Positions 1 to 6,965 of a stretch of DNA of 11,815 nt are shown piece after piece. The translations under genes and the position numbers were made by a program. The stretch is from Zancudomyces culisetae (taxonomy: Eukaryota > Kickxellomycota > Harpellomycetes > Harpellales > Legeriomycetaceae), in assembly GCA_001969505.1 (NCBI GenBank), contig LSSK01001422.1, positions 1-11,815 on the forward strand. The letters run 5' to 3'. The notes beneath the pieces were generated by a model that was given only the letters and a program-made list of their open reading frames with translations, was not told where the DNA came from and did no database searches. Every line of letters starts with the position of its first letter. Position 1 is the first letter of the stretch.

Positions 1-971
1 ATTTGTTATTATACAACATATTTTCTGGATATTGAACCCAAACAAGAAAAGCATTTACAACTAAATATGTTTTTGGTGATTGAATAAATCCGAAAGGTAA
101 AAATAGCATATAAAGTGCGCAAATGGAGAAAACCGAAAACCAAACACAACGTCCGTCCTAATACGAAGAGGGGAGGGGGGAAAGCAGCTAGTAAAACAAT
201 ACGAGCTAATAAACTCTATTGAAAGAGTTGTTGAAGTGCCTCCCGTGTTATTTGGGTGTAGCTACTGAGAACACCACTGTTCATTGGTTTTCAAATTGGA
301 ATAAAAATACCAAGCCAGCTCAATATTCCAAATACTATAGCGAAAATTAGAGATTCGGTTCGTTGAGTGAAGCGAATGCATTTTTTAGTGCAAGTTGATA
401 GGCCGCATAAAATTTGCAGCGTAAACAAACACCAATATTAATATCAATACCAACACCAGTGCCAATAATGATAGTGATAATAATAGCATACCTCCGATAG
501 AAGAGGAAGGGAGGGAGGCGGTATGTGAAATTGCATAACATGACATAATGCGTCAAATCTAGAATAAAGAAACAAAGGAAGAGGAGGGGAGGGGAGGGAA
601 TATACAAAAGGCAACATAGGAACGCTCGGCTTCAAGAAATCTATGTTTTCCTGCTTGACACATGTATATTCTCCTTAACGTCCTGCAAAATAAATTAAAA
701 AAAAGATAAAAACGCACAGAAGATCCATATCCCAGAGCTTCAAGACAAATAGGGGAATCTTGAGTATCTTTGCAATATTTCTTGGTAATCAATAGAGCTA
801 CTATAACGCTATTGGAGAATAAAGCAAACTAAGAAAAAGAGTTTTATTTAAACGATTATATACCAGTTTCACGTTATTATTCTTTACTTGATTGTAGTAA
901 GCATAATAAATTTTAAATATAAAGAATTACTATATAGTATGATTAGATATTCTTAAATTATAAATCAGACA
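1..971. other. Upstream region without a convincing gene
   Basis: No conserved protein could be recognised here on either strand. The DNA is AT-rich and punctuated by G-rich tracts on the + strand at about 170-180, 509-521 and 585-598. The last part, about 840-971, is very AT-rich and must hold the SEC1 promoter and 5' leader. TATAAA at 959-964 lies only 8 bases before the SEC1 start codon, too close to be a normal TATA box. The reverse strand carries several open stretches flanked by GTA donors and TAG acceptors (see findings), but none gave a recognisable product. Confidence 0.6.
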
Positions 972-3900
972 ATGGACGAAAACTCATTAAAGGTGCTTTT
1001 GAGGACGAGTAAGTAACGACAGTAATATCGAAACAAAATAAACAGCTGTATTTGGTTGCCATGGTATATTGTACCACGTTGAAATACAAACAATATAACG
1101 GCCTTGTGGTACACCGAAGCAAGTAAAAAAAACACAAATAACAAGTATTCTAATGAAAATAGGAATCCTCGAGGCAGTTAGATCGGTAAAACCACCAGGA
1201 AAATGGAAGATTGTTGTCGTGGATAAACACTCTCTCAAATTAATATCCTCGGTGCTCAAGTTGTATGACTTGCTCGAAGAAGATGTTTCAAGTATGATAA
1301 ACCATTTACTAGCATCTTATACATACATTATACACTCATATGATAATGGTGATATCGCGAGTCAAATCCAAAATCCTAAAACTTAATTAAATTAATGAAA
1401 TAGTTGTGGAAACAATAACAAAGAGTAGACAACCGTTTACAGACAGGGAGGCGGTGTATTTTCTATCACCAACTAAAGAATCGGTGTCAAGGTTTATTGA
1501 TGATTTTACGAAAAAGGGACCCGGGTGGAACAAAGGTGCCATGTATGCCGGAGCACACTTGTTTTTTACAACAGGTATGGTCTAATACTTTGAAAAGAGA
1601 TATGATTTTGTTTTGAATATTGAGATACTTTAGGGGGAAAAAAGCATAATAACTATGGGTATTTCTAAAAAATATCATTAATGTAAATAGAACTTGACGA
1701 TGTGCTATTTTCAAGGCTGACAGTATCAAAGTCTGCAAAATACATCAAATCCATTAAAGAACTATATATAGAAGTAAATGGTATGTATATTTAGGACATT
1801 TATACTGCTAAACGTATTTAAAATATCAATAATCTATTACCTGTATAAATTAAACTGTTGGTGTAATAACCCCCGTTTTTTTCTAAACAAAAAAAATAAT
1901 ACTTGTAGCCTATGAGCCAAAGGTATACTTGACAAAACCTTCATCATATCCATTCTACAACATGTACTCACCACATGCTGGGGAGATGAGGGAAATGGAT
2001 ATAGAAGCGAATGTGGATAGACTTATTAGTTTGGTTGCAACACTTAATGTTAACCCATATGTGCGATTTTACGATCCCAAAAGAACTTATGAAAACAGAT
2101 TGAAAACCAACGACAATGTAGTTATTAACATTTCTCCTGAGGATGGGAGCGATGATGAAAATGAGTATGACGATGATTTTGAAATAACATTTGATGAGGA
2201 CGATTTCAATACCGTTAGAGTTGTTGATGGTGTCAGAAAGTTTTTCCCAAAGACACCTAAAGTTGCCGAAAAGACGGCGAGGTTATTCTACAAAAGACTG
2301 CAAAAGTATTCTGAACTTAACCCTGATTTTCCGGTAAGTAACCAAACTCATGGTTATCACTCGTCATTCTTTTTATTTCTTTATTCTATTATTTGATTAT
2401 ATTGTAAGGTGTGGAGATCTGTATATTAACAAACAGTTGAAAAACAATAGAGACGCGAAGATGGTCAGTACAATGACGTAATTCTGTTTCTGGATCGGTC
2501 TGTAGATATGTATGCACCACTACTCCACGAATTTACATATCAAGCTATGATTAACGATTTTCTAGATCTGGAGGATGGAAAAAAATACAAGTAAGTGTTT
2601 TGTTGACGATATTAACCAACACGAGTCAGTTTAATTGAGATTATATTTAACTGAGTATTGGTGGGGAAAGTGGAGGAAGGAAGAACTTATTTAAGAAGTG
2701 ATAAGGCGAATTGTGGACTAACCAATGTGCGACATGTAAAAAATGTAGATTTGAGGTAAACTCAGGTGGAACGATCAAGCAACACGAAGTAGTATTAAAC
2801 GAAGAGAAGGACAAACTGTGGCAAAAGCTCAGACATGTTCATATTGCTGATGCTATCGAAGAGCTGGCTAAAAAGTTTCAGCAGTTGGTTGGTGACAACA
2901 AGCTGATTGTAGACCTGAATAAAAAGTAAGTATACCATATTCTCTCTATAGACGTAATTCTTCTGAATGTTTGACAAAGGGTGGTTGGTAGGATAAATTT
3001 TAAATATCAATAATCGATAGTGATTCCAAATCGACACTAAAGCAAATGAAAACAATACTGGAAACCATGCCAGAGTTCCAAGAACTACAAGATACGTACT
3101 CGACACATATAAACTTAACTAGGGAGTGTATGACCATTTTCGATCATTATTATTTGAGTGATCTGGCTGGACTCGAGCAGGTAAATATATCAATAAACAC
3201 TTATTTAATAGAAAAGGAAAATTAAAAAATTAAAAAAAATAGAGGGGAGGTTGTGGTGTAGTTTAGAGCGAGACTGAAATTAACACAAAGGAATTGGTAT
3301 AAATATTGTAGGATATTTCTACAAAGATAACTTTTGAAGGAAAGCCGATAGGAAATGATATTGAAGAAGAGCTGGTTGAGGTGCTTGCTAACCAAAATAT
3401 GGAGTAAGTTGTCGACCTAATATCTAGCCAACATAATAATATTGAGAGTGAAAAATAGGGAGAGCAGGAAAAGTGGTAAAAGTGGTAAAAGTGGTAAAAC
3501 AAAAAAAAAAAGAGTAAATAAATCAATAAACAAATGAATAAATGAATAAAATAGGGAAACTGACAGAATCAGACTATTGATGATATATCTGATTTCCAAA
3601 GATGGTATTGACCCACTAGATAGAAGAAGGCTTCAAGAAGTACTAGAATGTATGACTACTGAGGATAAACGGGGGTTGTTGAACCTGAATCTTATGGGTG
3701 TTAGAACTGACAAGGTAAATTATGCTTTACTTGAATAAAAAAAGAAAGAGGAAAAGGAAAAGGAAAAGGAAAAGAAAAAGGAAAAAAGTTGGTTTGAAAT
3801 ATTGATTTACTTTGTTTTACTAGTACTTATTTACAACTATAATATACATATATGTAGGAAAAAGAGGAAGAGCCTAGAAAAAAATACGAGTGGGAAAAGG

Positions 3901-4713
3901 CACTACCAATAACCAGTATAAAGTACGATCTATCAAGATTTGTTCCAGCAGTGAAATCGATAATTGAAGAACAATCAAGGAACATCTTGGACCCGGCGTT
4001 TTTCCCTTGGGTTGGGGAAGCACCGGAGATTTATGATTCGAGGAATCAGATAAAGATTAAGGGGTCATTGAGAACGTAAGTTATGTTGTTGATCAACTAA
4101 TGGCTAAACATGTTCTTTTTTGTAAAATTTGTGTTTGAGCGGTTTGGAATTGACAAGTAGGGGTAGTGTGGAAGTGGAGAACGAGGGGAGGGGAAGAGGA
4201 AGAAGAGGAGGGTATCGATACGATTTGATACAAGGACAAATAACATGAATGCTTAATAATACCAACATAAATGTACATTTAATAAAATAAAAAAATAGGA
4301 CCAAAAATGATTGGAGTGACAGCACAAAGGTGGGCAAGAGGGCAAGAGGCCGGATAATAGTGTTTATGACGGGAGGTATAACATATTCCGAAATGTTACA
4401 CGCATATGGCCTATCACAAGATCTACTCAAAGACGTGTATATCGGCTCGACGCATATCACGACACCCAGAGAGTTTCTGGAAGATCTAAAGATGTTGCGG
4501 CGTGTTGTTGACCAACAATCTAGTGCTGTAGACGAACTGTTGACCACAAGTGCAGTTGGAGGAGCTGTTGAAGCTATTGGGGCTATCAGTGCTAGGGCGC
4601 GTGGTATTGATGAGAATAGTGTGTATACAGCTGAAACGGATGGCGAACGGGAAGAGGAAGGTGTTATGCCAATGGGAAGAAATGCCAAAGGTGGAAACAT
4701 TAGAGTTGCATAG
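972..4713 (+). CDS. Sec1/Munc18-family (SM) protein, 12 exons, 737 aa
   Basis: SM proteins bind syntaxin-type SNAREs and assembling SNARE complexes; the Sec1/Munc18 branch promotes fusion of secretory vesicles with the plasma membrane. My exons are 972-1008, 1163-1291, 1404-1574, 1691-1780, 1909-2333, 2451-2590, 2749-2925, 3021-3180, 3312-3403, 3555-3714, 3858-4075 and 4299-4713, giving 2214 nt. All introns begin GTA and end TAG and keep the frame. Family signatures in order are GKWKIVVVDKHSLKLISS (exon 2), EAVYFLSPTKESV (exon 3), FYNMYSPH near residue 158, FLDRSVDMYAPLLHEFTYQA near 297-315 (exon 6), KLRHVHIADA (exon 7), RIRLLMIYLISKDGI (exon 10), LSRFVPAV (exon 11) and RIIVFMTGGITYSEM at 618-632 (exon 12). 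The length is close to yeast Sec1 (724 aa). The 12-codon first exon is chosen because A+GA across intron 1 makes an Arg before ILEAVRSV, as family members have. An acidic insertion lies at 219-241 and a probably disordered tail follows about residue 665. The N-terminal signatures favour Sec1/Munc18 over Vps45, Sly1 or Vps33. Confidence 0.94.
3472..3498 (+). repeat. 9-bp tandem repeat in SEC1 intron 9
   Basis: Three exact copies of AGTGGTAAA sit inside the intron at 3404-3554, followed by an A-rich stretch with an imperfect ATAAATGA-like pattern up to the TAG acceptor. Confidence 0.85.
3751..3774 (+). repeat. GAAAAG hexamer repeat in SEC1 intron 10
   Basis: Four exact copies of GAAAAG, flanked by degenerate A/G-only sequence from about 3736 to 3788, lie inside the intron at 3715-3857. 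The tract is purine-only on the coding strand. Confidence 0.85.
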
Positions 4714-4734
4714 TTGAAAGCGAGAAAGCGAGAA

Positions 4735-4775
4735 AGAGAGAGAGAGAGAGAGAGACAGGGTGTGTGTATGTGTGT
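4735..4775 (+). repeat. AG then TG dinucleotide microsatellites
   Basis: An uninterrupted AG run at 4735-4755 is followed by an imperfect TG run at about 4760-4775. They start about 20 bases after the SEC1 stop codon, so they are probably transcribed in its 3' UTR. Confidence 0.85.
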
Positions 4776-4817
4776 AATAAGAAATGAATGATTTACTGAC
4801 AATACTAAGTTGATGTA

Positions 4818-4846
4818 CTAAGACACTAGTTTACGGACTAGTGTTA
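4818..4846. other. Hairpin-forming inverted repeat
   Basis: ACACTAGT (4823-4830) and ACTAGTGT (4837-4844) are perfect inverted arms around a 6-base loop, TTACGG. A further CTA (4818-4820) and TAG (4844-4846 region) extend the stem past a small bulge. A T/C-rich tract follows at about 4847-4879. It lies about 105 bases after the SEC1 stop. Confidence 0.7.
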
Positions 4847-5238
4847 GTTTTTCTCTCTCTTTTTTTTTATTTTTTTGGTTTTTCATGTTTCTGGAATATA
4901 GTTTGAGTATTATTTACATATAATTATTATTGCATTCTTTTAACCTTTGGTAAATCTGGAAAAATTGATACCTAAACATATTTGATAAAGTGGTTATAAA
5001 ACGGATATGAACATATTATTTACCTTTCAAGCTTTATTTATACATAAATATTTTTTAAATGGAAAAGAAAAGACTAGAGATGTAGGAAGAAGGTAGATGG
5101 ATAAAATTGGATTTCTAATAGAATTCAAGAGATTTATTTAAATGAATATTTACAGTTAAAAAAGTAATATAAGTATATATATTATAAATAAACGAGGTAT
5201 ATAAAAATGGACAAGGATGTGATATAAAATCACAAACT

Positions 5239-5294
5239 AAAAAGCAAAAAGCAAAAAGCAAAAAGCAAAAAGCAAAAAGCAAAAAGTAAAAAGT
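5239..5294 (+). repeat. Heptamer tandem repeat AAAAAGC/AAAAAGT
   Basis: Six exact copies of AAAAAGC (5239-5280) are followed by two copies of AAAAAGT and an A run. It lies 75 bases beyond the LTO1 stop codon, in its probable 3' UTR or just past it. The Phe/Leu/Cys-rich open frame on the other strand is only the translation of this repeat. Confidence 0.9.
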
Positions 5295-5368
5295 AAAAAA
5301 AAACAACAAAAAGAATACAAAACTTAGCTCCAGATACAGTAATAGTAATAAATGAAGTTGAGAGTGAG

Positions 5369-6492
5369 TTAAAAGGATAAATCAGCAGAGGCGAGAAAAG
5401 CAGGACCGGTTTTATTTCCAACACTACAGGAACCTGTACTAGAGTTTGTATTTGCATCCGTATTTCCATTGGTATTTCCATTTGGTGATGGTAAGGAACA
5501 GGTAGTTGGTACGGATAGTAGTGCTTTCAAGTTGGATTCGACTGTTTTGAAACGAGTAAAAATCCTAGTGATAAAAACGGAATGGTTGATAGAATCGGAG
5601 AGGCTGTGGTGAGGTTCTTTGTTCGTTGTACTAGCAGTAGTATCAATATCAATATCAGTATCAATATCAATATCGATATCGATATTTGTATCGGTGTTGG
5701 TATTGGTGTTGGAGAATGATACTGGATTTGTTTTATAGTTTTCAAGTAGAGAAAAAAGATTGTCGATTTCTACAAGCAGGGTTTCTAGTTGTTTGACCAA
5801 TCTATGTTATATATAACAAGTACAGTTCAGTTTTTTAGTATTATAAAAAATGTATAATAAATGAGGTATAGTTACAAGTATAGAGTTCAAAACTAGATAA
5901 AAAGTAAAATAGAAGAAGAAAAATAAAAAAAGAAAAAGAGGAGGAAGAGAAGAAAGAGAAAAGTAATTGAGAGTTACCGTTTATGAGAAGCAATGGTAGG
6001 TAATTCAGTTCTAGTACTACTGTTAATGGTAGTAGTAGCACTTTCAATATTCGTATTGCTATTAGTATCGGGGCTAGGATTTGATTTTGGATTTGATTTT
6101 GGATTTGATTTATTAGCGTTGTTTGTGAGAAAGAGTAGCCAGGTAGCAGCATAGGCCTTGATAAAGCCTAATTTGAGACCGAATTCTGCGCCTCCGTATA
6201 TACCCATATATTTGCCGTGTGAATAACCGTCGGCTGTTCCAGCGTTTAAACCATCGTTAAAACCAGATTTATAGTAACTAGAAAAATGTAGTGTACGAGT
6301 AAAAGTAAAAGTAAAAGTAAAAGTAAAAAAGAAAAAGAAAGAAGAGCAGGAATTAGTAAAAAGGTTTTGAGGTTAATTTTTTTAATAATCAAAAAGTGAG
6401 AGAGAGAGAAAGAGAGAGAGAGAGAGGAGAAAAACTTACTCTGATAATAGTTTGTCGTCAAAATTGAGGGTCGAATCAAAGAGATTATCCAT
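5369..6492 (-). CDS. LTO1/ORAOV1-like deca-GX3 protein, 3 exons, 261 aa
   Basis: Lto1 pairs with Yae1 to form an adaptor that brings the ABC protein Rli1/ABCE1 to the cytosolic iron-sulfur (CIA) targeting complex. In coding order the exons are 6492-6440, 6277-5978 and 5801-5369, giving 786 nt. The first intron has GTAAGT and CTAG ends and the second GTAACT and ATAG; the split codons make Asp18 and Arg118. Exon 1 begins MDNLFDSTLNFDD, like the N-terminus of Lto1 proteins. Exon 2 carries nine consecutive GX3 units with Gly at 23, 27, 31, 35, 39, 43, 47, 51 and 55, then AYAATW at 59-64. After residue 118 comes the amphipathic helix LVKQLETLLVEIDNLFSLLE, and a second conserved block, RIFTRFKTVESNLKALL, lies near 197-213. 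The protein is longer than yeast Lto1 (about 160 aa) because of simple inserts: three KSNP copies at 74-85 and an NT/ID dipeptide run at about 150-172. The C-terminus is Leu-Ser-Phe. It is convergent with SEC1 and divergent from GCP2. Confidence 0.9.
5640..5713 (-). repeat. In-frame hexamer repeat in LTO1 exon 3
   Basis: A degenerate hexamer based on ATCAAT (plus strand), changing to ATTGGT/GTTGGT-like units, encodes alternating Asn-Thr and Ile-Asp dipeptides between the two conserved C-terminal helices of LTO1. Confidence 0.85.
6077..6112 (-). repeat. 12-bp in-frame repeat encoding KSNP in LTO1
   Basis: GGATTTGATTTT is repeated three times on the plus strand (the last copy ends in A). On the coding strand it reads Lys-Ser-Asn-Pro three times, just after the GX3 domain. 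Confidence 0.88.
6299..6328 (+). repeat. GTAAAA hexamer repeat in LTO1 intron 1
   Basis: Five exact tandem copies of GTAAAA lie inside the first LTO1 intron (6278-6439), near its acceptor end. On the coding strand this is a pyrimidine-rich TTTTAC repeat. Confidence 0.88.
6397..6429 (+). repeat. GA microsatellite in LTO1 intron 1
   Basis: A nearly pure GA run with one or two extra A bases lies close to the donor end of the first LTO1 intron. On the coding strand it is a CT tract. Confidence 0.85.
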
Positions 6493-6965
6493 GAGGTTTG
6501 GGGATAGAGATTGAGGTGGTTGATGATTTTACGGTTGATCAAGAAAATCTGAATAGATATAATAAAACTGAGTAGTTTGTATTTATCGCAAGTTAAATAT
6601 AGTATAGATAGACACAATCGGAAAAAGTAATATATTTCCACGGTTCTGTAGAAGAAAAAATCGAGGTGCTAAAGAAAAAAAAAAAAGACATTAGACTAAT
6701 ATATGCAGAAATGCAGGAAAAAAAAAGATTGATCATATCATTGGGTAAATAGCTCAAAGAAAATTGAAATTTCGTTGGGAAAAAAAATAATCGTAAATAT
6801 ATCAAAAGGATAGAAAAATAAATAATAAAGACGCGAGGTGTAAAATTGATGGGGTTAAGCAGAGAGAGAAAGGTGGAGGGGGAAAAAAAAGTAAAAAAAA
6901 AGTAAACAAAGAGGGTAAAAAATAAAATAATATTAAAGATTGTAAAAGAAAATAAATAAGAGAAA
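6493..6965. promoter_or_regulatory. Divergent intergenic region between LTO1 and GCP2
   Basis: LTO1 is read to the left from 6492 and GCP2 to the right from 6966, so these 473 bp must hold both promoters and 5' leaders. The sequence is A-rich with A-runs at about 6674-6685 and 6717-6726 and a purine-only stretch at 6860-6903. No clear TATA box or recognisable upstream-factor site stands out. No conserved ORF was seen; the long reverse-strand open frames here are pyrimidine-rich shadows. Confidence 0.5.

Larger units (their letters stand above)
4714..5368. other. Intergenic region between convergent SEC1 and LTO1
   Basis: This holds the 3' ends of two genes pointing at each other. From left to right it contains AG and TG dinucleotide repeats, a hairpin with a T-rich tract after it, about 200 bp of plain AT-rich DNA, and an A-rich heptamer repeat near the LTO1 stop. 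No conserved ORF or tRNA-like structure was seen. TTTATT at 5133-5138 reads as AATAAA on the minus strand and could be a distant LTO1 polyadenylation signal, but at 230 bases from the stop it is weak. Confidence 0.75.

Noticed and set aside
385-546. 53-codon minus-strand ORF with a strongly hydrophobic Leu/Val/Ile segment
   Set aside because: The hydrophobic run is the translation of an imperfect ATT/GTT repeat in one frame, and another frame of the same DNA also stays open. No conserved flanks support a membrane protein.
606-828. Bap31/Yet-type ER membrane protein similarity in the upstream minus-strand ORF
   Set aside because: Only a short AER-x-Y-like stretch resembles the family; the remaining exons do not align and the start is missing.
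959-964. TATAAA as the SEC1 TATA box
   Set aside because: It is only 8 bases before the start codon, leaving no room for a transcript leader.
4104-4802. 232-codon minus-strand ORF over the last SEC1 exon
   Set aside because: It overlaps the strongly conserved exon 12 of SEC1, and its ends lie in the intron and microsatellites.
5239-5294. Regular heptamer array considered as CRISPR-like or a structured repeat
   Set aside because: Units are contiguous with no spacers and only 7 bases long, so it is a simple microsatellite.
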